A stretch of DNA of 46,909 nucleotides, from contig JBEKIF010000035.1 of assembly GCA_050011895.1 (NCBI GenBank), positions 1 to 46,909 of the forward strand, written 5' to 3'. The position numbers and the translations under genes are program-made. This document shows positions 31,247 to 40,264 of the stretch, piece after piece; the stretch's first letter is position 1, and the number at the start of each line of letters is the position of its first letter. The DNA comes from DATBGO01 sp050011895. Lineage in GTDB: Bacteria; Actinomycetota; Actinomycetes; Streptosporangiales; Streptosporangiaceae. The notes beneath the pieces are model-generated. The model had not been told where the DNA came from, made no database searches, and saw nothing but the letters and a program-made list of their open reading frames with translations.

Positions 31247-32089
31247 GTGACAGATATCGTCAAGGCCGGCCTGGTACAGCAGCGCTGGACCGGGGACAAG
31301 GAGTCAATGATCGCCAATGCGGTCAGCGCCGTCGGCCTCGCCGCTTCCGCGGGCGCCCAGGTGGTCTGCCTGCAGGAGCTGTTCTACGGGCCGTATTTCT
31401 GCCAGGTCCAGGACCCGGGCTACTTCTCCTACACCGAGGCGATCCCGGACGGCCCCACCACCCGGCAGATGCGCGAGGTGGCCAGGCGGCACGGCCTGGT
31501 ACTGGTCGTGCCGATGTACGAGGAGGAGCAGCCGGGCCTCTACTACAACACCGCCGCGGTCATCGACGCCGACGGAAGCTATCTCGGTAAGTACCGCAAG
31601 ACCCACCTCCCGCAGGTCAAGGGGTTCTGGGAGAAGTTCTACTTCCGTCCGGGCAACCTCGGCTACCCGGTGTTCGACACCGCCGTCGGCCGGATCGGCG
31701 TGTATATCTGCTACGACAGGCATTTCCCCGAGGGCTGGCGCGCCCTCGGCCTGGCCGGGGCGCGGATCGTTTTCAACCCGTCCGCCACCAGCCGCGGCCT
31801 GTCGCAGCACCTATGGCGGCTTGAGCAGACCGCCGCCGCGGTCGCCAACGAGTATTTCGTCGGCACGATCAACCGGGTGGGCGTGGAGCCCCTCGGCGAC
31901 AATGACTTCTACGGGCAGACCTACTTCGCCGACCCCCGCGGCCAGCTGATCGGCGAAGCGGCGTCCGATGCTGACGAGGAGGTCGTGGTCCGGGACCTGG
32001 ACATGGACCAGCTCCAGGAGGTACGCCAGCTCTGGGCCTTCTACCGGGACCGGCGCCCGGACGCCTACGGACCGCTGACCCAGCCGTGA
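31247..32089 (+). CDS. Beta-ureidopropionase (nitrilase superfamily)
   Basis: 280-aa carbon-nitrogen hydrolase with the Glu-Lys-Cys triad: E44 in CLQELFYGPYF, K118 in KYRKTHLPQ and C155 in YICYDRHFPEG. Length, the FWEKFYFRPGNLGYPVFDT block and neighbours fit N-carbamoyl-beta-alanine amidohydrolase, which releases beta-alanine (or 3-aminoisobutyrate), CO2 and NH3. Start: GTG at 31247 follows a GAGGAGGAAG ribosome site. Starting at an upstream in-frame ATG (30989) would fuse the enzyme to the PucR remnant and is rejected. It is the first gene of a five-gene operon with hydA 13 bp downstream. Confidence 0.93.
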   Translation: MTDIVKAGLVQQRWTGDKESMIANAVSAVGLAASAGAQVVCLQELFYGPYFCQVQDPGYFSYTEAIPDGPTTRQMREVARRHGLVLVVPMYEEEQPGLYYNTAAVIDADGSYLGKYRKTHLPQVKGFWEKFYFRPGNLGYPVFDTAVGRIGVYICYDRHFPEGWRALGLAGARIVFNPSATSRGLSQHLWRLEQTAAAVANEYFVGTINRVGVEPLGDNDFYGQTYFADPRGQLIGEAASDADEEVVVRDLDMDQLQEVRQLWAFYRDRRPDAYGPLTQP

Positions 32090-32102
32090 ACCGGAGGAAC
32101 TG

Positions 32103-33506
32103 ATGTCCATCCTGATCAGCGGGGGCACCGTGGTAAGCGCGACCGGCGCGACCGCCATCGAGGTGCTGACCGACGGCGAGCGGATCGCCGCGCTCGCCGC
32201 GCCGGGTACCGAGCTCGCCGCCTCCTGGGCGTCGGCTGCCGCCCAGGTGATCGACGCCACCGGCAAGTACGTGCTGCCCGGCGGGATCGACGCGCACACG
32301 CACATGGAGATGCCGTTCGGCGGCACCCTCTCCAGTGACACCTTCGAGACCGGGAGCCGCGCCGCGGCCTGGGGCGGCACCACGACCATCATCGACTTCG
32401 CCGTCCAGGCCAAGGGCAAATCGCTGCTGTCCGCCCTGGACACCTGGCAGGCCAAGGCCGACGGCCAGTGCGCCATCGACTACGGGATGCACATGATCGT
32501 GTCCGACGTCAACGACACGACCCTCAAGGAGATGGATACCTGTCTCGATCTGGGAGTGAGCAGCTTCAAGCTGTTCATGGCGTATCCGGGAGTCCTCTAC
32601 TCGACCGACGGCGAGATCCTGCGGGCCATGCAGCAGGCGTCGCGTAGCGGCGCCACGGTGATGATGCACGCGGAGAACGGCATCGCCATCGATGAGCTGG
32701 TCAGCCAGGCGCTGGCGGCAGGCAAGACCGAGCCGGTCCAGCACGGCCTGACCCGGCCGCCCGAGCTGGAAGGCGAGGCGACCGCGCGGGCGATCGCCCT
32801 GGCCAAGGTGACCGGCTGCCCGCTGTACGTGGTGCACCTGACCGCGGCGCAGCCGCTCGACGCGATCACCGCGGCGCGCGACACCGGCCAGAACGTGTTC
32901 GCCGAGACCTGCCCGCAGTACCTGTATCTATCGCTCGACGACCTGGCCAGGCCGGGGTTCGAGGGCGCCAAGTTCGTGGCCTCGCCCCCGCTGCGGCCCA
33001 AGGAGCACCAGGGCTCGCTGTGGCGCGGGCTGCGCACCAATGACCTGGCGGTCGTCTCGACCGATCATTGCCCGTTCTGTTTCGCGGAGCAGAAGGAACT
33101 CGGGCGGGGCGACTTTTCCAAGATCCCGAACGGCATCCCCAGCGTGGAGCACCGGATGGACCTGCTGCACCAGGGCGTGGCCGCCGGAGAGATCTCGCTG
33201 GCCCGCTGGGTCGAGGTCGCCGCCACCACGCCCGCCAGGATGTTCGGGCTCTACCCGCGTAAGGGCACGATCCAGCCCGGATCCGATGCCGACATCGTGA
33301 TCTACGATCCGCACGCCAGGCAGGTGCTCTCCGCCGCCACCCACCATATGAACGTGGACTACTCGGCGTACGAGGGCATCGAGGTCACCGGCAAGGTGGA
33401 GACCGTGCTGTCGCGCGGCCTGGTGGTGATCCAGGCCGGGGAGTACCGCGGCGTGCCCGGCCACGGCCGCTTCCTGAAGCGCGACCTGTGCCAGTACCTG
33501 CACTGA
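32103..33506 (+). CDS. hydA: Dihydropyrimidinase / hydantoinase
   Basis: 467-aa cyclic amidohydrolase that opens dihydrouracil, dihydrothymine or hydantoins to N-carbamoyl amino acids. The binuclear zinc site is complete: H65/H67 in GGIDAHTHMEMPFGG, the lysine to be carbamylated K156 in SSFKLFMAYPG, H189 in MMHAEN, H245 in VVHLTAA and D321 in STDHCPFC. YPGVLYSTDG contains the stereochemistry-loop Tyr. An ATG follows GGAGG. It sits between beta-ureidopropionase, which takes the next step, and an LLM oxidoreductase. This order supports a reductive pyrimidine (or hydantoin) catabolic operon. Confidence 0.94.
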   Translation: MSILISGGTVVSATGATAIEVLTDGERIAALAAPGTELAASWASAAAQVIDATGKYVLPGGIDAHTHMEMPFGGTLSSDTFETGSRAAAWGGTTTIIDFAVQAKGKSLLSALDTWQAKADGQCAIDYGMHMIVSDVNDTTLKEMDTCLDLGVSSFKLFMAYPGVLYSTDGEILRAMQQASRSGATVMMHAENGIAIDELVSQALAAGKTEPVQHGLTRPPELEGEATARAIALAKVTGCPLYVVHLTAAQPLDAITAARDTGQNVFAETCPQYLYLSLDDLARPGFEGAKFVASPPLRPKEHQGSLWRGLRTNDLAVVSTDHCPFCFAEQKELGRGDFSKIPNGIPSVEHRMDLLHQGVAAGEISLARWVEVAATTPARMFGLYPRKGTIQPGSDADIVIYDPHARQVLSAATHHMNVDYSAYEGIEVTGKVETVLSRGLVVIQAGEYRGVPGHGRFLKRDLCQYLH

Positions 33507-33512
33507 CCCGTA

Positions 33513-33542
33513 CCTGGACGTACCAGGACGACCGGTACCTGG
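33513..33542 (+). promoter_or_regulatory. Alternative short hairpins between hydA and the LLM gene
   Basis: CCTGG (33513-33517), CCAGG (33523-33527) and CCTGG (33538-33542) can pair in two mutually exclusive ways. This might tune expression or stability within the operon. Evidence is structural only. Confidence 0.25.
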
Positions 33543-33572
33543 GCTGACCCGTAGGTGGACTGGAGGCGGCAG

Positions 33573-34568
33573 ATGGAATTCGGCTTGGTCCTGCAGACCG
33601 ATCCCCCGGCCAGCGGCGTCGTCGCCGCGATGCGCGAGGCCGAGAACGTCGGCTTCCGCTACGGCTGGACCTTCGACTCGCATGTCCTGTGGCAGGAGCC
33701 GTTCGTCATCTACTCGCAGATCCTCGCGGCGACCTCGGCGCTGACCGTCGGCCCGATGGTGACCAATCCGATGACCAGGGACTGGTCGGTGATCGCTTCA
33801 CTGTTCGCCACGCTGAACGACATGTACGGCAACCGGACCGTCTGCGGCATCGGGCGCGGTGACTCCGCCCGCCGGGTCATCGGCCAGCCGCCAGCCTCGC
33901 TCGCCACGCTGGCCGCGGCCATCCGGGTGATCAAGGACCTGACCGAGGGCCGGGAGGTGATGCTGCACGACACCGCGGTCCGGATCCCGTGGGTGCGCGA
34001 CGGCAAGCTGGAGATCTGGATGGCGGCCTACGGGCCGAAGGCGCTGCGCCTGGCGGGCCAGCAGGCCGACGGGTTCATCCTGCAGACCGCCGACCCCGAT
34101 ATCGCGCGGTGGACGATTGGTGTGGTGCGGGACGCGGCCAAGGACGCCGGCCGGCCACCTGACGCAGTGACCATCTGCGTGGCCGCGCCCGCCTATGTCG
34201 GCGACAACCTCGCCCACCAGCGGGATCAGCTCCGCTGGTTCGGCGGGATGGTGGGCAATCATGTCGCCGACCTGGTTCGGCGGTACGGCACCGACGGGCC
34301 GGTACCGAAGGCCCTGACCGACTACATCGCCGGACGGCATGGCTACGACTACTCGCACCATGGCCGGGCCGGCAATCCTGACACCGAGTTCGTGCCCGAC
34401 GAAATCGTGGACCGTTTCTGCCTGACCGGCCCGGCGCCAGCCCACCTTGACCGGCTCCGCGAGCTCGCTGACATCGGGGCTGACCAGTTCGCCGTTTACC
34501 TGATGCACGACCAGCCCGAGGCCACGATGGCGGCTTACGGCGCCGGGATCATTCCGGTACTGAGCTGA
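33573..34568 (+). CDS. LLM-class F420/flavin-dependent oxidoreductase (TIGR03842-like)
   Basis: 331-aa luciferase-like TIM-barrel oxidoreductase. The ATG at 33573 follows CTGGAGGCGG, and MEFGLVLQTDPPASGVV matches the N-terminus of the group I recall as TIGR03842 (F420-dependent oxidoreductase, CPS_4043 family). Other blocks are SALTVGPMVTNPMTRDWSVIASLFATLNDMYGNRTVCGIGRGDSARR, LEIWMAAYGPKALRLAGQQADGFILQ and a C-terminal DIGADQFAVYLMHDQ. It lies inside the ureidopropionase-hydA-LLM-aminotransferase-dehydrogenase operon. No classical dihydropyrimidine dehydrogenase is present, so this enzyme is the best local candidate for the reduction or an associated redox step (inference). Confidence 0.9.
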   Translation: MEFGLVLQTDPPASGVVAAMREAENVGFRYGWTFDSHVLWQEPFVIYSQILAATSALTVGPMVTNPMTRDWSVIASLFATLNDMYGNRTVCGIGRGDSARRVIGQPPASLATLAAAIRVIKDLTEGREVMLHDTAVRIPWVRDGKLEIWMAAYGPKALRLAGQQADGFILQTADPDIARWTIGVVRDAAKDAGRPPDAVTICVAAPAYVGDNLAHQRDQLRWFGGMVGNHVADLVRRYGTDGPVPKALTDYIAGRHGYDYSHHGRAGNPDTEFVPDEIVDRFCLTGPAPAHLDRLRELADIGADQFAVYLMHDQPEATMAAYGAGIIPVLS

Positions 34569-34668
34569 CGATCGCCTGGCGAGCCAGGGACAAACTGTCC
34601 GGGATGGCGGCGATCAGGTGACACTCTGCCGGCGTCGCGGCGGGGCGGTATGCGGCAGACTGGGTAGC

Positions 34669-35979
34669 ATGACGGATCTCATCGCGCGCCATCGTGCAGT
34701 CATCCCGAACTGGGTCGCGCTCTACTACAACGAGCCACTCGAGCTGGTCAGCGGCAAGGGCAGCCGGGTCACCGACGCGGCCGGCCGCAGCTACCTCGAC
34801 TTCTTCTGCGGCATTCTCACCAATATGCTCGGCTATGACCTGCCCGAGGTGCGCGAGGCGGTCGAGCGGCAGCTGGCCACCGGCGTCGTTCACACGTCGA
34901 CGATGTACCTGATCCGCAGCCAGGTGGAGCTGGCCGAGAAGATCGCCCGGCTGTCCGGCATCTCCGACGCCAAGGTGTTCTTCACCAACTCGGGCACCGA
35001 GGCGAACGAGACCGCACTGCTGCTCGCCACCGCGGCCAGGCGGTCCAGCCAGGTGCTGGCCATGCGCAACAGCTACCACGGCCGGTCGTTCGGCGTGATG
35101 GCGATCACCGGCAACAGCGCCTGGAAGAGCTCGCAGCTGACCCCGTACAGCGTGCACTACCTGCACGGAACCGACCGGCAGCTGCCCGCGTTCGCCGGGC
35201 TGTCGGACGCCGATTACATCCGCGCCTGCGCGGCGGACCTGCGGCACGTACTGGCCACCGCCACCGCGGGCGACGTGGCGTGCCTGATCGCCGAGCCGGT
35301 CCAGGGCGTCGGCGGCTTCGCCATGCCCCCGGACGGGCTGTTCGCCGCCTACAAGGAGATCCTCGACGAGCGCGGCATCCTGTTCATCTCCGATGAGGTG
35401 CAGACCGGCTGGGGCCGGACCGGCGAGCACTTCTGGGGCATCGACGCACACGGCGTGGTGCCGGACATGATGACCTTCGCCAAGGGGCTCGGCAACGGTT
35501 TCGCGATCGGCGGGGTGGTCGCCCGCGGTGCCCTGCTGGACGGGCTGACCGGCAACGGCATCTCGACCTTCGGCGGCAACCCGCTGTCGACGACGGCGGC
35601 CAACGCGACCCTCGACTACCTGCTGGCCCATGATCTCCAGGCCAGCGCGGCGGCGCTCGGCGGCCTGATCATCGGCGGGCTGCGGGATGCCGCCGGGCAG
35701 CTGGCCGCGGTAGGCGATGTCCGCGGCAAGGGCCTGATGTTCGCCGTCGACCTGGTGGACCCGGCCACCGGCGCGCCCGCCCCGGCGCTGGCCACCCGCG
35801 TCCTTGAGGTCACCAGGGAGCGCGGGCTGCTCATCGGCAAGGGCGGCCTGTACGGCCACTCGCTCCGGATGGCACCCCCGATGACCCTCAGCGAGGCGGA
35901 GGCCAGGGAAGGCCTGAGCATCCTGATCGACTCCCTCCGGGCGGTCAGCAACGACGCGGTCCGGGAACGGGAGGGCTGA
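34669..35979 (+). CDS. Class III aminotransferase of the pyrimidine-catabolic operon
   Basis: 436-aa PLP-dependent class III aminotransferase. It shows FFTNSGTEANETALLLA, MRNSYHGRSFG, the Asp of FISDEVQTGWGRTGE (D242), the PLP lysine K272 in MTFAKGLGNGFAIGG, and STFGGNPLSTTAA. ATG at 34669 (MTDLIARHRAVIPNW) is preferred; an upstream in-frame start at 34618 adds 17 residues of no family character. The next gene begins inside its stop (TGATG). Position between beta-amino-acid release and the semialdehyde dehydrogenase argues for transamination of beta-alanine or 3-aminoisobutyrate to malonate or methylmalonate semialdehyde. Confidence 0.92.
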   Translation: MTDLIARHRAVIPNWVALYYNEPLELVSGKGSRVTDAAGRSYLDFFCGILTNMLGYDLPEVREAVERQLATGVVHTSTMYLIRSQVELAEKIARLSGISDAKVFFTNSGTEANETALLLATAARRSSQVLAMRNSYHGRSFGVMAITGNSAWKSSQLTPYSVHYLHGTDRQLPAFAGLSDADYIRACAADLRHVLATATAGDVACLIAEPVQGVGGFAMPPDGLFAAYKEILDERGILFISDEVQTGWGRTGEHFWGIDAHGVVPDMMTFAKGLGNGFAIGGVVARGALLDGLTGNGISTFGGNPLSTTAANATLDYLLAHDLQASAAALGGLIIGGLRDAAGQLAAVGDVRGKGLMFAVDLVDPATGAPAPALATRVLEVTRERGLLIGKGGLYGHSLRMAPPMTLSEAEAREGLSILIDSLRAVSNDAVREREG

Positions 35980-37490
35980 TGCCACAGCCAGCCAAGCACA
36001 TCTCGCACTGGATCGGCGGGAAGCCGTGGGCCGGCGGCCCCCCGGCGAGCCGCGGCGAGCTCTACAACCCGGCGACCGGCCGGGTTAGCGGGACGGTCGA
36101 CTTCGCGTCCGCGACCGAGGTGGGCGCCGCGGTCGATGCCGCGGCCGCGGCTTTCCCTGGCTGGCGGGATAGCTCACTGATGAAACGGGCCGGGGTGCTG
36201 TTCTCGTTCCGCGAGCTGCTCCGGGCCCACGCTGCCGAGATCGCCGCGCTGATCAGCGCCGAGCACGGGAAGGTCGCCTCCGACGCGGCGGGCGAGGTGG
36301 CCCGCGGGCTCGAGGTGGTCGAGTTCGCCTGCGGCCTTCCGCACTTGCTCAAGGGCGGTTTCTCGGAGAACGTCTCAACGGGGGTCGACGCTTACTCGAT
36401 CCGTCAGCCACTCGGCGTGGTGGCCGGCATCACCCCGTTCAACTTCCCCGCCATGGTGCCGATGTGGATGTTCCCCCTCGCGATCGGCTGCGGCAACTCC
36501 TTCGTGCTCAAGCCTTCCGAGAAGGATCCTTCGGCGTCGTTGCTGCTGGCCGAGCTGCTGGCCGAGGCCGGGCTGCCGGACGGGGTGTTCAACGTGGTGC
36601 AGGGCGGCAAGGACGCGGTGGATGCGCTGCTGACCCATCCGGACGTCCGGGCCGTCAGCTTCGTTGGATCGACGCCGGTAGCCCGTTATATCTACGAAAC
36701 CGGAACATCAGCGGGCAAGCGGGTACAGGCCCTGGGCGGGGCCAAGAACCATATGGTCGTTCTGCCCGATGCCGACCTCGATCTCGCTGCCGACGCCGCG
36801 GTGTCGGCAGGTTTCGGATCCGCCGGGGAGCGATGCATGGCGATCTCCGTCGTCGTCGCCGTCGACCCGGTCGGCGACGAGCTGGTCGCCAAGATCGCCG
36901 AGCGGGTCGCGCGCCTCAGGGTCGGCCCCGGCGATGACGAGCGGTCCGAGATGGGGCCGCTGGTCACCCGCGCGCACCGGGACAAGGTCGAGTCCTACCT
37001 GGACTCCGGGGTCCGGGACGGTGCGGTGCTCGCCGTCGACGGCAGGCAGCACCCGGTGAGCGGCGGCTCGCCGGACGGGTTCTGGCTGGGACCGAGCGTG
37101 CTCGACCGGGTGACGCCGCGGATGAGCTGCTACGCCGACGAGATCTTCGGCCCGGTCCTGTCGGTGGTCAGGGCGACCAGCTACGGCGAGGCGGTCGGCG
37201 TGGTCAGCGGCAACCGGTACGGCAACGGGACGGCGATCTTCACCAACGACGGGGGAGCGGCCCGCCGGTTCACCCACGAGGTCGAGATCGGGATGATCGG
37301 CATCAACGTGCCGATCCCGGTGCCGATGGCGTTCTACTCGTTCGGCGGGTGGAAGTCATCGCTGTTCGGCGACACGCACGTGCACGGCACCGAGGGCGTG
37401 CATTTCTACACCCGCGGGAAGGCTGTTACGTCCCGCTGGCTTGACCCGAGCCACGGTGGCGTGAACCTCGGTTTCCCGGTCAATACCTAG
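35979..37490 (+). CDS. mmsA: CoA-acylating (methyl)malonate-semialdehyde dehydrogenase
   Basis: 503-aa aldehyde dehydrogenase of the MMSDH type, converting malonate or methylmalonate semialdehyde with NAD+ and CoA to acetyl- or propionyl-CoA plus CO2. Diagnostic sequence: HWIGGKPW at the N-terminus, GVVAGITPFNFPAMVPMWMFPLAIGCGNSFVLKPSE, FVGSTPVARYIYETG, and the catalytic C286 in GSAGERCMAIS. MMSDH members lack the general-base Glu of ordinary ALDHs, and none is evident in KNHMVVLPDADL. It is the last gene of the operon, overlapping the aminotransferase by one base. Its 3' end overlaps the convergent MMPL gene by 11 bp. Confidence 0.95.
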   Translation: MPQPAKHISHWIGGKPWAGGPPASRGELYNPATGRVSGTVDFASATEVGAAVDAAAAAFPGWRDSSLMKRAGVLFSFRELLRAHAAEIAALISAEHGKVASDAAGEVARGLEVVEFACGLPHLLKGGFSENVSTGVDAYSIRQPLGVVAGITPFNFPAMVPMWMFPLAIGCGNSFVLKPSEKDPSASLLLAELLAEAGLPDGVFNVVQGGKDAVDALLTHPDVRAVSFVGSTPVARYIYETGTSAGKRVQALGGAKNHMVVLPDADLDLAADAAVSAGFGSAGERCMAISVVVAVDPVGDELVAKIAERVARLRVGPGDDERSEMGPLVTRAHRDKVESYLDSGVRDGAVLAVDGRQHPVSGGSPDGFWLGPSVLDRVTPRMSCYADEIFGPVLSVVRATSYGEAVGVVSGNRYGNGTAIFTNDGGAARRFTHEVEIGMIGINVPIPVPMAFYSFGGWKSSLFGDTHVHGTEGVHFYTRGKAVTSRWLDPSHGGVNLGFPVNT

Positions 37491-39549
37491 CTCGGCTCGT
37501 AGCCAGCTGGTGCAGCCTTGTCAGCCAGGCTGGTGCCCACCAGGTCCAGCGTCCCAGCAGTGCCATCAGTGACGGCACGAGCAGTGCCCGGACGATGAAG
37601 GCGTCGATGAGCACGGCGGCGGCGGCGCCGATGCCGACTTCCTTGAGGAATACGAGCTTGGAGGTGGCGAAGACCCCAATGGCGACCGCGAGCAGGATCG
37701 CCGCTGCGGTGATGAGCCTGCCGGTATGCTGCATTCCGGCTGTGATGGCGTCGCGCTCGGGCACGCCCGGCCCGCGCGCTTCGCTGATTCGCGCGAGCAG
37801 GAACACGCCATAGTCGGTCGAGAGGGCGAACGCGATGGCGGCCAGGATCAGGAAGTCTGTCTCCTCGATGCCGCCCTGGCTGGTGTAGGCCAGCGGCCCG
37901 GTGAGCCGGCCGTCCTGGAAGAGGAACACAAGGATGCCGGTTGCCGCGGCCGCGGTGAGGGCGTTCGTCAGCAGCGCCATGACCGGCAGGATCACCGAGC
38001 CTGTCATCAGCCACAGCACGAGCAGGGTCACCAGGACGAGGATGGTGATGGCGAGCGGTAGCGTGGCCGCGATCGACGCTCCCTGGTCGGCGAAGTCGGC
38101 GGCTTGCCCGCCGACCAGGACCGGCACCGGCGGGTGGAGCGCCCGCACCGCGGTCAGGACGCGCTGGCCGGCTGGCGATATCGGGTCGCTCGGGCTGGCG
38201 AGGGTGATCTCCCACGTGCCGGGTGCGAGCCGGACCGGGGCGCCGGCCCGGGCTATTCCGGGCAGCGTCGCCAGCTGGCCGGCGTAGCTGGCCAGCCTGG
38301 GCCGCACGTTGGCCGGCGCAACCGCCACGACGAGCATCGTGTTGCTGCCGTTCGATGGCGGGAAGTCGCGGGCGATGGTGTCCGAGACGACCCGGGCGCT
38401 CTGGCTGGTGGGCAGGACGGTAGCGTCGATGCCGCTCCACCGCACGCCAAGCGCCGGAGCAGCGATCACCAGCAGCAGCACCGTGGTGCCCGCGGCGACC
38501 AGCGCGGGCCGGCGCATCACGCCAGTAGCCAGCCGGTACCAGGCACCCGAGTCCGCCTGCGGCCTGGCCCGGCCGATGCGCCGGCTGAGCAGCACCAGCA
38601 GCGAGGGCACGATCAGCAGGGCACTGGCAGCGGCGATCAGCGCGACGAGCGCGCCGCCGAGCCCCATCGAGACCAGGAAGCGCTGCGGGAAGACGGTCAG
38701 GCTGGCCAGCGCTGCCGCGACCGTGGACGCGCTGAACAAGATCGTCCGGCCGGTCGTGGCTAGCGTCACCCGGAGCGCTTCCTCCGGGCCGGCCTGTCGC
38801 TGCAGTTCTTCGCGGAAGCGCCAGACCAGGAACAGGCTGTAGTCGATCGCAAGCCCGAGTCCCAGACCGATCACCACATTGACCGCGAAGATCGACAACG
38901 GCAACGCCGCGTTCACCAGGCGCAGGATAAGCAACGTGGCCAGTACTGCTGTCCCGCCGACCGCCAGCGGCAGCAGCGCGGCGATCCCCCGGAAGATAAA
39001 GAAGGCGAGGATCGCCAGCAGCGGGAACGCTATCGCCTCGGCAAAGCCGAGGTCTGCCTCCGCCTGCTTGCCTGTCTGCACCCCGGCGACGTCCGCGCCC
39101 CCGAGCAGGACGTCATGGCGGCCGCGCAGCGCAGCTTCGATATCAGGGACGACCACGTTCGGGCTGGGCCCGGCGCGCAGCGTGGCGACTACCAGCGATG
39201 CACGGCCGTCGATCGAGACCAGGCCCGCGCCGTGACCCGCGGCGGGGGCTGTCACTGCGGCCACGCCGGGGACGGCCGCGATCGCGCGGGCAGCAGAACT
39301 CACGGCGGGCGCACCCGGTGGCGCCGAGACCAGTGCCAGCACGCCGGGGCTCGCTTCCAGGCCGGTGGCATTCTCGATGGCCTGCTCTGCGCGGGCGCTG
39401 GCGGAGTTGGGGTCGCTGAACGGGTTCCGGGCGTTCAGCAGGCCGATGGCGGTGGCGCCGAAGGCCGCCGAGATTAAGAACACCGCGAGCGCCAGCAGCA
39501 GCATCTGGCGCGGACGGCGGATCGCCAAGCTCGCGAGCATGCTCAGCAT
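37480..39549 (-). CDS. MMPL family RND-type transporter
   Basis: 689-aa membrane protein with the MMPL/RND layout: one N-terminal helix, a periplasmic loop (about 35-165), a bundle of five helices (VGGTAVLATLLILRLVNAALPLSIFAVNVVIGLGLGLAIDYSLFLVWRFREEL), a second large loop, and a second bundle containing DFLILAAIAFALSTDYGVFLLARISE. The two DYxxFL motifs (AIDYSLFL, STDYGVFL) carry the conserved Asp-Tyr of MMPL proteins. Such proteins export lipids, siderophores or drugs; the cargo is unknown. The adjacent PadR regulator gene ends one base before its start, forming a padR-mmpL operon, so ligand-released repression of the pump is likely. Confidence 0.93.
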   Translation of the reverse strand: MLSMLASLAIRRPRQMLLLALAVFLISAAFGATAIGLLNARNPFSDPNSASARAEQAIENATGLEASPGVLALVSAPPGAPAVSSAARAIAAVPGVAAVTAPAAGHGAGLVSIDGRASLVVATLRAGPSPNVVVPDIEAALRGRHDVLLGGADVAGVQTGKQAEADLGFAEAIAFPLLAILAFFIFRGIAALLPLAVGGTAVLATLLILRLVNAALPLSIFAVNVVIGLGLGLAIDYSLFLVWRFREELQRQAGPEEALRVTLATTGRTILFSASTVAAALASLTVFPQRFLVSMGLGGALVALIAAASALLIVPSLLVLLSRRIGRARPQADSGAWYRLATGVMRRPALVAAGTTVLLLVIAAPALGVRWSGIDATVLPTSQSARVVSDTIARDFPPSNGSNTMLVVAVAPANVRPRLASYAGQLATLPGIARAGAPVRLAPGTWEITLASPSDPISPAGQRVLTAVRALHPPVPVLVGGQAADFADQGASIAATLPLAITILVLVTLLVLWLMTGSVILPVMALLTNALTAAAATGILVFLFQDGRLTGPLAYTSQGGIEETDFLILAAIAFALSTDYGVFLLARISEARGPGVPERDAITAGMQHTGRLITAAAILLAVAIGVFATSKLVFLKEVGIGAAAAVLIDAFIVRALLVPSLMALLGRWTWWAPAWLTRLHQLATSRARY

Positions 39550-39550
39550 G

Positions 39551-40138
39551 TCAGCCTCCCCTGCGGGCCGTCAGCGTTTTTTCTTGCGGTGCAGCGGCCG
39601 CTAGCAGTATCGGGCGCACATCGGTGACCCAGTCGACCTTCGCCTGCTCGTGGCGAAGGCCGAACATCGCCGTCGACCGGCGGAATACTGACTCCGGCCG
39701 GCCCGCCAGCCGGTCCACCAGCGCCGCGAGCAGGTCCCTGCGGGTCCGGGCGGCCGCCTCATATTCGTCCAGCAATGCCGCCAGCCGTTCGCGCGAGGTT
39801 CGGTCGCCAAAGAAGATCCGCACCAGGAACAGGTTTCGCGAGCGCTCCTCGGTCAGCGCAGTGCCGTCCAGCCACCGCTGGAGCTCATTGCTGCCCGCAC
39901 GAGTGATCTGGTACACCCGCCTGGTCGGCGCGTCCCGCTGCGCGGTCTCCGTCGCTTCCAGCAAGGCCAGCTGGCCCAGGTGCTCGAGCTCAGCGTAGAT
40001 GTGGCTCCTGGTCAGGGGGAAGAAGTTGCCGATCGACCGCTCAGCGTAAGCGACCAGGTCGTACCCGGCCATGGGCCTGATCGACACCAGCCCGAGAACC
40101 ACGTACGCCGTGGCCGACAGTCCCGTGCTTCCCGCCAT
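39551..40138 (-). CDS. PadR family transcriptional regulator
   Basis: 195 aa. The N-terminal PadR winged helix (TAYVVLGLVSIRPMAGYDLVAYAERSIGNFFPLTRSHIYAELEHLGQLALL... RRVYQITRAG) is followed by a Vir_C-type helical C-terminal domain rich in Arg (EERSRNLFLVRIFFGDRTSRERLAALLDEYEAAARTRRDLLAAL). It precedes the MMPL exporter by one base and is therefore translationally coupled to it. A 25-bp dyad at 40145-40169, 7 bp upstream of its start, is the likely operator, implying autorepression of the whole operon. Confidence 0.93.
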   Translation of the reverse strand: MAGSTGLSATAYVVLGLVSIRPMAGYDLVAYAERSIGNFFPLTRSHIYAELEHLGQLALLEATETAQRDAPTRRVYQITRAGSNELQRWLDGTALTEERSRNLFLVRIFFGDRTSRERLAALLDEYEAAARTRRDLLAALVDRLAGRPESVFRRSTAMFGLRHEQAKVDWVTDVRPILLAAAAPQEKTLTARRGG

Positions 40139-40144
40139 GGCTTG

Positions 40145-40169
40145 ACCCTATTCCGATTAGGACTAGGGT
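40145..40169. promoter_or_regulatory. Probable PadR operator of the padR-mmpL operon
   Basis: Imperfect 25-bp dyad with arms ACCCTA-n-TCC and GGA-n-TAGGGT around an AT-rich centre. It begins 7 bp upstream of the padR start codon, where it would block transcription or initiation. Confidence 0.7.
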
Positions 40170-40264
40170 ACAACCGCACGACGGAGCTCCGGGACGGCCG
40201 CGACGCTCCCCAGCTGCGCTCGTGAGTTTCAGCTGGCGCTCCATGGGCTGGCTGGGGGTTCTGT

